Shown here: piece after piece, positions 12,301-24,320 of the stretch
Layout: each line of letters opens with the position of its first letter
Numbering within the stretch: position 1 is the stretch's first letter
DNA from: Pochonia chlamydosporia 170
Taxonomy: Eukaryota > Ascomycota > Sordariomycetes > Hypocreales > Clavicipitaceae
Reading direction: 5' to 3'
NCBI RefSeq assembly: GCF_001653235.2
Contig: NC_035791.1
Span: forward strand, 4,960,001 to 5,024,000
DNA length: 64,000 nt
Program-made: the position numbers and the translations under genes
The notes under the pieces: generated by a model
Told to the model about the DNA's origin: nothing
Databases searched by the model: none
Seen by the model: only the letters and a program-made list of their open reading frames with translations

Positions 12301-15055
12301 ATGTGTCTATCCGAGGCTATGTTATCGACCTGGGCAGCTTTGCGGACCGTCACTATCCCAAATTTGTGAGCAGGAAGTCAATGCTAAATTATGCTGGCAT
12401 GGATGTTAGTACTCTCTTCCCGGTGCAGGTCTCTGCTTTATGCCAAGGTAGCGATGGTTCCGTGGACCAAGAGGTGACTCTGGACTACAAGAGCACCAAC
12501 TATACCGGATCCCCTGCCTTGGTGAATTCGCAGGATTTGAATTCTAAGTACCATGATTTCCGCTACTTCACCAACGATACACGACCCGACTGGTATCTTG
12601 AGCAGCTCATTATGCTCAAAGGTAACTACGGCAGAGGCACCATTGGCTATTCGCCAGAGTATGTGTCAACGCTTGCCTCCAAGGATCAGGTCATTGCCTA
12701 CATTGGAAACCGCGTCTATGACTTGACAACCTATGTTGCCGGAGGACGTCGTCTTCGCGCCAAACCTGGTGAAACCCCACCGAACGACCCCAAGCTTGCA
12801 GACTTTATGAATTACAACCTGGTTCAACTGTTCCAAAACCAGGCTGGCTCCGACATCACCAAATATTGGAACTCTCTAGCCATCAGCCGTGAGGAGAAAG
12901 CTCGCATGCAAACTTGTCTTGACCACCTTTTCTACGTAGGTGACCTTGACACGAGAAACTCTACCCGCTGCAAGTTCGCTGAATATTTGGTTCTTGCTGT
13001 CTCCTGCCTGCTCGTCTCGGTTATTGCATTCAAGTTCTTCGCCGCACTTCAGTTCGGTGGCAAGAATGTTCCTGAGAACCTCGACAAGTTCGTCATGTGC
13101 CAGATTCCAGCTTATACTGAAGACGAAGACTCACTGCGTCGGGCTATCGATTCGGCGGCGAGAATGCGCTATGATGACAAGCGTAAACTCTTGTGCATCA
13201 TCTGTGATGGTATGATTATTGGTCAAGGCAACGATCGGCCGACACCTCGTATTGTCTTGGATATCCTTGGCGTTTCCGAAACGGTAGATCCTGAACCCCT
13301 CAGCTTTGAATCTCTCGGCGAGGGTATGAAGCAACACAACATGGGCAAGGTGTACTCGGGACTTTACGAAGTACAAGGTCACATCGTCCCATTCCTTGTC
13401 ATTGTTAAGGTTGGAAAGCCCTCCGAAGTAGCCCGTCCCGGTAACCGTGGCAAGCGAGACTCTCAGATGATCCTGATGCGTTTCTTGAACCGTGTTCACT
13501 ACAACCTGGCCATGAGCCCTCTGGAGCTGGAAATGTACCATCAGATCCGCAACATCATTGGTGTCAACCCAACGTTTTATGAATTTATGCTTCAAATTGA
13601 TGCCGATACTGTCGTCGCCCCAGACTCTGCCACTCGCATGGTTTCGGCATTCTTGGACGACACTCGCTTAATTGCAGTTTGCGGCGAGACTGCTTTGACC
13701 AACGCCAAGTCGTCCTTCATCACCATGATCCAGGTCTATGAGTACTACATCTCTCACAATCTTTCCAAGGCCTTTGAAAGCTTGTTCGGTTCCGTCACTT
13801 GCTTGCCGGGTTGTTTCTCCATGTATCGAATTCGAGCTGCTGAGACAGGAAAGCCACTCTTCGTCAGTCGCGAAGTCGTCGAGTCATACGCTACCATTCG
13901 CGTGGACACTCTGCATATGAAGAACTTGCTCCATCTTGGTGAAGATCGTTATCTTACGACGCTGCTTCTCAAGTACCACTCCAAGTATAAGACTAAATAT
14001 CTGTTTAGCGCTCATGCCTGGACAATTGCCCCGGATTCCTGGAAGGTCTTCCTGTCTCAGCGACGTCGTTGGATTAACTCTACGGTGCATAACCTTATCG
14101 AACTGATTCCAATGGCCCAGCTTTGTGGTTTCTGCTGCTTCAGCATGCGTTTCGTGGTCTTCATCGATTTGCTCAGTACTGTTGTCCAGCCGGTCACAAT
14201 TGCATACATCGCCTACTTGATTGTTCTTGTCGCTACAAAGGCTAGCGTTGTTCCTATGACAGCCTTCATCTTGCTCGGCGCCATTTATGGTCTTCAAGCA
14301 ATCATTTTCATCCTGCGCCGCAAGTGGGAAATGGTTGGATGGATGATTCTGTACGTCTTGGCCGTCCCGGTCTTCAGCTTTGGTCTGCCGTTGTATGCCT
14401 TCTGGCACATGGATGACTTCAACTGGGGCACCACCCGTGTTGTTGCCGGCGAAAAGGGCAAGAAGGTGGTCATTTCAGACGAAGGCAAATTCGACCCCGA
14501 CTCCATCCCTCGCAAGAAGTGGGAAGAATACCAGGCCGAGTTATGGGAGACACAGACTTCTCGCGACGACACTCGCTCCGAGGTGTCCGGCATCAGCTAT
14601 GCAACCAAGGCTCAACCTATGGTATCCGAGTACGGATTCCCCAGCCGACCGGATTCCACAACTGGATTTGCAGCTCACCCCATGCCAAACCTGCCCTATG
14701 ACTCTCGCAACAACTCTCGGATGTCTCTTGCTCACTCAGACATGGGCCACCATCGTATGAGTCAATTTGGAGGCTCGCAATTCTTCAACCCAGACGACAT
14801 GGTCGGCCTGCCAAGCGATGATGCTCTGCTGGCCGAGATCCGCGATATTCTCAAGACAGCAGATCTAATGACTGTCACCAAGAAGGGCATTAAGCAGGAA
14901 CTGGAGCGTCGTTTCGACGTGCCATTGGATGCCAAGAGAGCCTATATCAATAGTGGTAAGTACTTGCATGCCCCCAAAAACATTCCCTTGTCAGCCAATT
15001 TACTAATTTGAAATGTTCTTTAGCTACCGAAGCTCTTCTCTCTGGTCAACTCTAA
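9326..15055 (+). CDS. csmA: Class V chitin synthase with myosin motor-like domain
   Basis: A processive chitin synthase of 1861 residues, carried to tips and septa with help from its myosin-like head. Exons are 9326-9636, 9713-14955 and 15024-15055. Intron 1 splits the P-loop: joined exons read GESGSGKS at residues 105-112. The head also has the switch-like DFPGF. Membrane segments lie near 882-905 and 919-945, a cytochrome-b5-like domain near 965-1060, and another membrane segment near 1195-1218. The glycosyltransferase follows with DAD at 1400-1402, EDRYLT from 1514 and QRRRW at 1553-1557. Three more membrane segments span 1580-1670, and a DEK-type C-terminal domain covers about 1805-1858. 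The start is the first ATG in frame ([11 protein letters not shown], typical of the class); the final 11 codons lie in exon 3. An AATAAA follows at 15088-15093. It is divergent from the class VII gene, and both are usually needed for wall integrity. Confidence 0.96.
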
Positions 15056-15760
15056 ATAAATCGAGTTAAAGAGATACTATAGAATGGAATAAAAACACCC
15101 GGGTCCTTGATTTTATTTTAATTACATCTTGATGCCATTTATTTTTTTTACAACCTAGGTTTTACTATTGTTTTTGACCTCCTCATTGCAAAGGAGTCGA
15201 GGAAACCGGCGAAATCGGATGGGTAGCGCACGACAGAGTTTGAGTTCGGGTCGTTCAACTTGCAAAGGAGGCTGTTTGGATGCCTAAACCTATACGAATA
15301 GCATAATCATGGGCTCGAGAAAGCATACCATCTATAGGAAGAGAGTTAGTCTTGAATTTATTTGGTCTTACTGTTACTGGGGGAAAGAGTTGGATTGAGC
15401 AGGCGTGTTGAAGCTTGTGTCTAGGCAGTTGCGCTTCGTTTGGGTCTAGTTTAATCAATGTACAAATGACTGTTATAAGTTATAACCAGATGGAACATGT
15501 ATTGTCTTGATGTTGACTGGTGTTGTTCAAAGTCTACACCACTGTTCAAGCGTTCTTGGTATTGCTGGATGCTGGCTGACAATCAAAGCTGTTGTAATAT
15601 TGGTGCCCCGAAATGCAATACCAAGTAATTTGCAAGCGAATTTGGGACAACATGAAGAAGGCGAACACAGCCCCCAGATGGTCATCTGTAAGGCATGATG
15701 GGACATGTTACATGGCAATATTTCAAGCCAACCTATACCTGGTCATCGATTCATAAACCT
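15056..15760. other. Convergent 3' intergenic spacer
   Basis: About 0.7 kb between the 3' ends of the class V chitin synthase and the Urb1-like gene. It is AT-rich near 15085-15180 with polyadenylation-like AATAAA, and I see no coding signal. Confidence 0.6.
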
Positions 15761-18700
15761 CTATGCTATGCTATGTGGCTCTCTATTCCTTGGTATCTTT
15801 TCCAACAATTGCTCAACACCACCTTTGCTCCATGTACGAACTCGCTCTTGATCACACGTCTCCCACGCCCGCAGCATGAGCGCCTCATACACAGCCGCCG
15901 TGTCATCCACATCGCACGCCGCTCGCAGCGAATCTAACCAGCTAAGAATACCAAATCTCGTGATGAGAGTAGTGCTCCCAGTTTCGATACAAGTGACCCG
16001 GTAGACAAGCTTGGCTAGTCTCGTACGCAAAGCCGACCGAAGGTATGGATTGCTCCCCAGCGCGAATATCTTCTCGAACCAACGCTTCTTGTGGAATACG
16101 CCGAGATCGAATGGAGTTTTGAGACTATCCAGCAAATAGTTGAGCAGCCACGTCAGTTCAGTATAGTATTTGTCGTCCTCTGATGGTACGCCGTGGAGAA
16201 TATCATGTACTAGAGGGAGCTTGTCCAGGCCCCAGACTGGGCTGCGCGTCAAGTAGGCGTTGACTTTGGGGTATAAAGGATGAAGAGGAGTTTTAAGGAC
16301 GTCTAGGGCGTGGATGGTAAAAGCGATAAACGCAGAAGGAACAGGTCCAACGTCCACTTGTGCCCTTGACGACTCGGCTAGTTCTGACAAGAGTAGCCAG
16401 ATCTGTGTCTTCTCTTCATATGAAGATTCCTTGATCTGCGCTGCCATTTTGAGAACGCCTGTAAGCGCTTCTTTGCGAAGGTTGATGTGTTCTGAGGCTA
16501 GCAGGCGCACCAAACCAGCTGCCCATCCATCTTCTATCATGTCATCCACGCTTTTGGAAGCCCATTTTGATAGCACTGTGGCGTCTTCATCAGACAAAAA
16601 GGGCACATGTAGCGTCTCCTCCAAAGATTCTTGACTGATAGTTGGCCCGGTGACTGCTTGTTCACCGTCGGGAGCGGATTTATTAGTTGTCCATTCGATG
16701 TCGTCGTACTTCTTTAGAGCCTTGACCTGCTTCGTGTTTCCAAGCTCGGCGGGTTTGGTAGGTGTTGCGGAGAAATGCTTCTCTATTTCCCTGTACAAGT
16801 CTTCTATCAACGCATCGTCACCATGTGACTTTCGAACGGCATTGTAATAAAGCGACACGAAACTTGCAAGTTGACTAGTCGCGTTTTCATCTCCAGTGTT
16901 GACGATGTATGGCACTTGCTCTGTGATAACGACATTCAGTAAATCCGTGCCATCCGTCTTTTTCGAAGACTTGGACTTTGAAGAGTAATCCTTCATCAGG
17001 TCCAGGTATTTGATGGGTGATGTAGCGCAACGGTTGACACAGTTATCTAAAAAGGACCACACGCTGCCCATTGCTATAGTACCCATAGTCTCTTGTGTAC
17101 ATCGCAGCGCTTGTAGAAGCGGCTTTAAGGCGGCCGAGGTCGTCACAATTTGACTTTCCAAAGCAACGTCTGCCAGGACAGCTTTCAGCTGACTGAGAGG
17201 GGTATCCTTCTCGTCACTGCACAACAGCTGCAGGAGTGCACTGAATGGTGAAGATGCTTGGCCGTGACCGAGAGACTCGAGTTTTGCAAACCATCGCATA
17301 CCAGGGGAGTAGCTCGCAATCAAGACTAGGTTTTCGAGCTCCATTAAGCCCAAATCTCTGGCTTCTGCCTCAATGTTGTCCTTGTTTACATCTTTGAGTA
17401 CGCCCGCAAAAAAGGGAGACACGTCAAAGTTGGCTGCAAGAGCAACTCGAGGGATGACTTCGTAGTACAGACGCAGTAATCGACTTGTCAATGACTTGTG
17501 AAGAATGTTTTCAGATGGAATGCTTTTGTAACAACGAACAACTTCCTTCATGTCCGGTATCCGTTGGCAAAACGAGTCTATCAAGCGTCGACTGGCCTCT
17601 GTCCATATTGAGCCCTTTCGTCTTGACGGGCCGTTGAGCATTTCCACTGCCTTTGACAACTTTTCCAACCCCGCAACCAAGATTCGCGTGGCAAAGAATG
17701 AGGTGAGGTGTGACTTTGGCGACAGGCACCGGATGAGCACTTTCTCATTGATTGGCCTGGGCATGATATTGTCGAGGAGAACTGAGGTCGGAGGTGGCAT
17801 AATAGCATAACGAGATGGGTCGCCAAATGACGGGGGAAGCGGGATCATCATGGTATTGAATAAGAATGCTGCGTATCCAATCCAGGTCATGGAAAGTTTA
17901 GGCTCAAAAGTGAATGACTGATTATTGTAGAAGTAGTCTGAAATGAGCTCCGGTGCTGCAGTAAAGATAGCGACTAGGAGTTCGCAGTGCTTGAGGTTGG
18001 ACCATGGTCGCAATTTGCCGACAAACTCGGAGAGCGCGAAATTATAGACAGGAATGCCGTCTCGTAGCTTACCCTCCCAAGGGTCTTCGTCGCTGTGGTT
18101 CTTCCTACTTCTCGCTGAAAGTGACGAAAACTCATCATCCGCTTCCTTCGGATACAAGCCTTTGTACGGGTAAAGTATACCGGCGCTAGGAGTTGTGCAG
18201 GCGAATATCAAAAGTTCGTGGGCCTTTTCGCAAACAAGGTCTTTCTCTTCTGCATTTGCAGTCGTGCTGGAATACGAATATAGAGAGAGTAGCCGCATTA
18301 AAATCTTGGTGTTGAATGCCTTAAATTTGATTTCTCGAGCAATCCTGCTGTCACCTAAAACGTGCGTCTTAAGTGACTCAATGATTTCAAGGACGAGATT
18401 CGGTGGATCGTTTTTCATCATGTACGTCAAGTGCGATATTTGCTCTCGTTGTGACAGCAGCTCTCGTCGGCCTTCCGAGTGCAAGTATTTGAGACAGCTC
18501 AAGTAGAGACGCACAGCATTGGTCCTGACTGACGCCTTTCGAACATCTTCTGGTGCATCGCTTACGTGGCCCATTTCCAGATTTCGTCCTAAGGAGGTAA
18601 AGGTGTATATTCTTGCGCGGACGATATTCTTTGCGAATGCTCCGCCGTCGAAGCACACAGCCTCACGCAGCATCCGTAAGGTGGGCGAGATGATGAACCC

Positions 18701-19275
18701 CTTGCCTTTTTCGGAGCCAAGGTTTCTTGATATGCATTTGAGCTGCGCTTCCTGGACCAATGTTTGGCAAATACCAAGTCCAAAAGGCACCAAATGTAGT
18801 GACTCGGAGAGCACCTGAAGGAGAAGGGCGAGAACAACAGCGACAGAAGACATGACACCTTCATCGTTCACTTGGATAGAGAAAGACCACATTTCCATGA
18901 TGTCGTGGAGGTGAACTGCTTCCTCACTTGTGTCTCGCGGTTTCACCTTCTCCAGGTACTCTTGCAATAGGGCGAGCTTCGATTTGCGGTCGGCATTGTC
19001 TGAAATGATGTCGTCGAGAAATCGTTTCAATGATTGAAGACCTTTAAACGAATACCCAAGAACTGATTAGTACACGATAATTGGAACAATTCATGTGATC
19101 AGCACAGAGAGGACAAACCGTGACGAGCATTGCGCATGTCCTGATCGAAGGTCAAGAGCTGCCAAAGCTGGTCGCTTGATGTGACATCCTCGCCAGTTGG
19201 GACATCCTGGGTGAGCTTCTGGCGCTTGCGGAAAGCCGCAGCACCGTCTGTTCCGTGAGATGATCGCTTAACCAT
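15761..19275 (-). CDS. urb1: Nucleolar pre-ribosomal-associated protein (Urb1/Npa1-like)
   Basis: Large helical-repeat protein of early 60S pre-ribosomes, needed for 27S rRNA processing in the nucleolus. Exon 1 is 19275-19119 (basic start MVKRSSHG, RKRQK cluster), a 77-bp intron spans 19118-19042, and exon 2 runs 19041-15761, giving 1145 residues. The junction restores MRNARHGLQSLKRFLDD, the conserved start of the Npa1 N-terminal domain, which continues to about residue 430. The C-terminal third, with a VRLLASEHINLRKEALTGVLK-like helical stretch, corresponds to the NopRA1-type C-terminal domain. Yeast Urb1 is longer (about 1760 residues), whereas filamentous-fungal copies are near this length. 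No catalytic motif is expected. Assignment rests on recalled family similarity and was not searched. Confidence 0.85.
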
Positions 19276-21688
19276 TGTGATAAGCTCAATTGACGGACTC
19301 GCCGCCCAAATGGATGCGATGCAACTCAGCGTAATTACAAAATGCGCCTGCATCCATGGTCATAATTTCTAGAGATTTTGGAGTTCTGCCAGTCGTCACC
19401 GCCGCCCCGCTGGACAAGACTGGTTAAGTTCATGCATCCAGCTCTGGACCCAGGCCAGGGTGGCAAGGTGGGTAGGAGGAAGGCCAGAAGGCAGATCTTT
19501 CGCTGCAAGTGGAAGTCGATGTTGCGTTTGAGTCGGCTTGTGACAATTCTGCCAGGGCTAAAAAAAGAAGTGCAAAACGTTGATCATTTTATTCTCTTTG
19601 TTAATTCCTGGAATAGCATCGAAAACAAGGCTCTGAGAAACGCGGCCAAAGTCTGGACATTGAGTCTCTGACTGATTGTCAATAGGATCGATTTGGCTGG
19701 CTGGTGGATTTTCGCCGTTGTCTGAAAGGCAAGAGCTGCCCAAACTCCCTCCACATGTCCATCATTGACATCTATGTTGATGGAACATGGAACATTGAAC
19801 GCAACAACAAACAACAACAACAGCTATCGCCAAGATCATGCCACATGCCAAATGCCAGTCCTCTCCACTCCGGATCCAACGCAACTTTTGCCTTCAACAC
19901 ACGGAGCACGGCATACCACAACGTTGCTCGGAATAAATACAACAATGAGGCGTGGCAGACGGCGCAGACCACAGTGCCTGACTGTTGACCGTCTTGACCG
20001 TCTACTTCCCCACCTCCACTCACACCAGGCTGCTAGTACTGATAGTCTTGCACTATATTTCCAGCCCATCTTCCGCGGGCTGTGTAAACCACATTCAATG
20101 GACAGAGGAGGCCCGAAGATGTGAGACAGACATGAGGCTTTGCTCGTCATCACCACTTTTGCGACGCTTCCCTGGTCATCATAGGCCGTCATCCACCTCC
20201 AGCATCAGGCAGTTGGTGGACCTGATTTGCACCAACTTCGACTCGAACAAGCCACTTATGCTGCACGAAGCTTCGGCCTTCCCAGCTCAGTACCATCTCG
20301 ACGATTTCATCATGTGCCAATATGCTCTCTTCCATGGCCCTTCTGCCCAAGCTTCGGCGAGGAGTCCACACAATACGACTTGATTTCAGGACTACTTGAG
20401 GGTGTATGAGCCCCATGCACGACTCCGTACGGAGTCCAACTGACCAAGGGAGCGAGCCGTATTCTGAACTTCTGTAGCCATCTATGCCTTGGCAACCTGG
20501 GTATCCAATGGATTTATTCTTAGCAGCCAAAGAACAGGCGCGTTGCGAGACATGAACACCTCCATCACGGATTTACGGACTCGCGGACGCCACTCGACAA
20601 GTTCGGCTGGTCCGTCTGGAACCGCCTGCAAAAGCCAGGGCTACTCAAAACCTCAAACTCCATCTTGTATCAAATGCGGAAAGAACAGGGGGCGAGTCTT
20701 CGCAACAGAATGACAAAAGGGGAATCGCATTTCCAATAGCCTTTGTCCGTCGCCGAAACTTCATGTCGCCAAGTGGGAAGTTCATGGGCGAGTGGCGTGG
20801 CAAGGACGCAATTCCAATCGAAACACGGCTCTTCGTGGCGGACATGAACACCAAGCCCCGTCGGCCAATGTCTGCAGACCACGCGACCCTTACGGGAGCG
20901 TCCTGTGGCAATACACCAACAAGCTTGTGATGACCGCGCAACCGTCAAAGGCGAATGCAAGTCATCGACTCGCTGTGGTCGACCGGCCGTCTGACGCTCT
21001 TTGTGGGTCTTTGAATCTCAGAGGGTGGCGCCAAACCATCCGGACCCGTTGTCCTAAGCGCCGACTGGACGACTTTCATTAAAGCACAGCCTATCAAGAT
21101 CCGTCATCTCGCACCATCACCAAAGAACATACCAGGACCCAGCTGCTGATGATGGAACAAGCAAGCAAGCAAAGCTTTTTTGTTTGTATTTTGGGCCACA
21201 ATGCCTCCGGGTCCCGGCGTTGGGCTAGATGAGGCTCTCCTTCATCCATGGTCAATGGTCAATAGTTGCTGTGCCTGCCTGCCTGCATGTGGTCTAAAAA
21301 CACGGCTGTTCGCTTGCAGACCGTCCTTTGCTTGAACTTGCTTGTTTCTTTCCCTTCAGCTTTCCGGACATTTCAAATCGCTGGTCGGTTGTCCATTTGC
21401 TTTGCACATTTTCTTTGTTCACTCGCTTGTTTTTTTTTTCATTACTCTCGCGGCATGTAAGAAGCTGAGACAGCACAACTTATTCTGTCCGTAGTATGAA
21501 AGTGTCGGCGAGTGCCTCCAGCGAGGCTCCGTTGTCGTGGTTCTCATCTATTATGACCTGCTGGTCTCCCTTCTCTTGCTTTGAGCGAGAGTCACGATAT
21601 AGTAAGAAAATATTTCCTTGCCTATTCTACAATTCTTTTTTTTTCTCTTTCTTTTTGGCTATTTCTTGTTTTTCACTTCGGTTCCAAA
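19276..21688. other. Gene-free 2.4-kb spacer
   Basis: Upstream of both the Urb1-like gene (minus) and the orphan gene at 21689 (plus). Contains a CAACAAC-rich patch near 19800-19825, a perfect 16-bp palindrome at 20421-20436, and pyrimidine-rich leader-like sequence at 21290-21680. Reading frames are short and unconvincing. Confidence 0.55.
20421..20436. repeat. 16-bp perfect palindrome containing CTCCGTACGGAG
   Basis: GACTCCGTACGGAGTC equals its own reverse complement. It joins two half-sites of the dispersed TACGGAGT motif and could be a dimeric binding site or a small mobile-repeat remnant. Confidence 0.75.
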
Positions 21689-23190
21689 ATGTCAACGCAG
21701 ATCGACTTTGCAAGTGGAATTCTGACAAGTGCTCTCTCATCAGGTCATGAGAAACGTCCTTCAATGGTCGTGCATAGTCAACCTTCTTTTCAACCTCGTC
21801 CGGTGGCAATGACTGGGACGGAATGTCGGGATGCTCCTTGGAAGCAAATGCCCCCGAGGAAGAGTTTTGGATCAAGTCGAACAAGCTTTACAGCGAGGAG
21901 TCGATTTTGGTCAGATGGGTCTTCGCGCCGGCCGCTCATTTCCGCACCATCTGACTTTCGACATGTACAATCCGGATCATTGCAGTTCCCACCTGATTTA
22001 TATGCCCCCAATTACCAACCGACTCAAAGGCATCCCCGGCGACACGAGGATGAATTTGTGCGGCAGGGAAGCCGCTTTCGGCCTCTAGAGCTCAGCATAT
22101 ACATGCCAGACCGCCGCATATCGCCCATTTTACCACACTTTGAGTTTCCTCGAATCATTACACCTCCACCTCCACCAGCATACCGTGCAGAGCGATCTGA
22201 AGACGATCACCGGGTTTCTCGCCAGCGTAGTTATTCCTCCATGTCATTTCATGTTCCACGGCGGCATCCTGTCGATATCTCCCCGTCTGCTGCGCAAGAC
22301 GAACTTCCTCCGCAAATCCCAGCCAAATCCAAGTACCGACGCCGTGCCTACACTGCCCCGGAGGTAGATGCTATCAAAGAGCGTGTTGCAAGTGCCTTGA
22401 TCGAAGTAGAGATGCTCCAGAAGCAGATTGACGATGTCATTGAGAGACAAAGTATCTACGCAAGCAGTCGGCCATCAACATCGCATTCGATGGCACGCAC
22501 CATACCTGGTACGTCTTCTTGCCTCACGCATCGCCAAATACTGGGATCTCTCGTTTCTGCATACCTATTTTGGAAATAGATGTACTAACTGGCGCAATAG
22601 AGTTGGAGCCCATGCCGTCTATACCTGCTCTGCCACCCGCAGCTCCGTCATTCGCAGAGCGCCTGAATGCAGATATAGAGCGACCTCAAACTGCGCCTCT
22701 CAAGATATCAAAGACTTTAAACTCAGATTACAGGAAGGCATCTGAAGAGGGCATCAAGACCACCCTGCAGCAGACCCAGGAGGTACGCGAGCAGCAGCCG
22801 CTCCCGCCGCCATTGCCCCTTGTTCTTCGACCACCATTGCGGAAGAAGAAGTCATTTTCTCGCGTGTCAACGTGGCTCTTTCCTGGTCAAGAGCAGGGTA
22901 AAAATGGAAGCTTTGAGTCAGTGACCAACAGGCCCAGGCCGGTGAAGAACAGCGAAGGGTTTTACCAAATCGTCTCGGCAGATGGCACAGTAGGACACCG
23001 AAGCTGCGAATCAATTGATAGCATGTCGACTTGGGACACCGAAGACGAAGAACGCTCGCCGCCGACAACTTGGTCCCCGCAAAGTACGCCGGCGTCCAAG
23101 CAGGGAGAACAGACTACGATAGAGCGCAGGGCAACGTTTGGCAAGAATGACGCCAGGCTCGGGAAGCCACCGGTTGGCGTCGCGGTTTAA
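21689..23190 (+). CDS. Unrecognised proline/serine-rich protein
   Basis: I do not recognise this 469-residue protein. Exon 1 is 21689-22508 and exon 2 is 22601-23190; the 92-bp intron (GTACGT...CAATAG) rejoins at TIP-E-LEPMPSIPALPP. The sequence is low-complexity and arginine-rich, with a proline run (PPPPPAY) near residue 155. A likely amphipathic helix of about 35 residues lies near 218-255 (YTAPEVDAIKERVASALIEV, then LQKQIDDVIERQ). A second proline-rich patch is followed by a basic stretch (LRKKKSFSRVSTWLFPG). There is no signal peptide or membrane segment. The pattern suggests a disordered scaffold or regulatory protein. An upstream in-frame ATG exists at 21581, but 21689 follows the long T/C-rich leader and has a better context (CCAAAATGTC). 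Confidence 0.75.
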
Positions 23191-24010
23191 GGCAGAGCCT
23201 TGTATTTTGCTTTGTTTTTTGTTCAATTCATATAGAGTAGCAACGAAGGATTTGTATATCACGGAATGATACCATTTTTGTATATAGCATTCGCATGGAC
23301 GTTAGGGCGGATATGGAGGTGAGCGCAGGGTTAATGAAACGGGGTTACAAAGCTGAGCTTGATTGGTTGTAAGGGAGAAGTTAGAAAAGAACACTGGAGG
23401 GATCTGGGACTTGATAGAAAAGCCGGAGGCAAAGAACGAGTGGATGTCTGGTAGGATTAGGGTGACGCGCATGGTGGGATTCCTGGATGAGGAACAAAAG
23501 GGGACGTTTGAAACGACTGATGGGTGAAACAAGTCATGGCTGGATGCCAGGCAATTTTGTTGCACACCTTTATATAGCTATGTTGAGTGTTGAATTGAAA
23601 CAAGGCGCGAGAATCGCCTTTATGTTTGTTGCAATATTGTTGCAAATGTCCAAGGGGTGATTTACTTGGTGCAGCTGAACCCGACTCGGCTCAGATCCGG
23701 CATTAGAAAATTCAATGTTTGTACGTATCTGTCACAGACTTCCGTGGCTGCAAGGCGATTTGGTCAGCACTGAGGCTTCAATGTTCATATTCCGATCCGA
23801 GCAGACCGGATTCTACATGTACGGCTGGGGCGGGTCAGGGGTCAAGTCTCGGAATGAGAGTGGCTGAAGGCGAGCAGGAGAGGAGAGGAGAGGTCTGTGT
23901 TTGTGTCAAGTCCACTTGGATCGTCTCCAAAATGCATATGCGTCAAGGCTAGACCAGACATTTCTCGTCAACGACCACGACCACGACCCCGTGCACCGGC
24001 TGCTGTGGTC

Positions 24011-24033
24011 TGGCCTGGCCTGGCCTGGCCTGG
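24011..24033 (+). repeat. TGGCC pentanucleotide tandem repeat
   Basis: Four perfect TGGCC units plus TGG at 24011-24033, about 290 bp upstream of the phosphatase start codon. Because of its GGCC cores it is also nearly palindromic. Confidence 0.85.
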
Positions 24034-24260
24034 TAGACTTAAAAAGTCTGGTTCAGCTACAGCCACCACCACCGCCGCCTTCTCCAGTTCTCCCCTTATT
24101 CCAATCACAACTTCAACAACGAAATCCATTTCATTCTGACTCTCCTTTTCCCACGTGTCGCGCTGGATAGTCCCTCATTTTGCCGCGGCCTAACAGCGGC
24201 CATTTGCCATTTCTTCCAACAGTGCTGATCGGCATTTTAATGCTACCTCGTCGTGCATAT

Positions 24261-24266
24261 TATATA
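24261..24266 (+). promoter_or_regulatory. TATA box of the acid phosphatase gene
   Basis: TATATA in the context ATTATATACCC, 60 bp upstream of the ATG at 24321, with no ATG between. Spacing fits a TATA promoter with a short leader. Confidence 0.5.
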
Positions 24267-24320
24267 CCCATCGTGCAGATATAGAGCTCCACGCTAGGCC
24301 GCCCTGGGCACCGAGAGAAA

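Larger units (their letters stand above)
23191..24320. other. Spacer with phosphatase promoter
   Basis: 1.1 kb with no supported gene. The distal half is the 3' flank of the orphan gene. The proximal half carries the TGGCC tandem repeat, a (CCA)n-rich patch near 24060 and a TATA box. Confidence 0.55.

Noticed and set aside
24055..24080. CCACCACCACCGCC run as a coding repeat
   Set aside because: It lies in a frame without a credible start, downstream of the TGGCC repeat and within the phosphatase promoter region.
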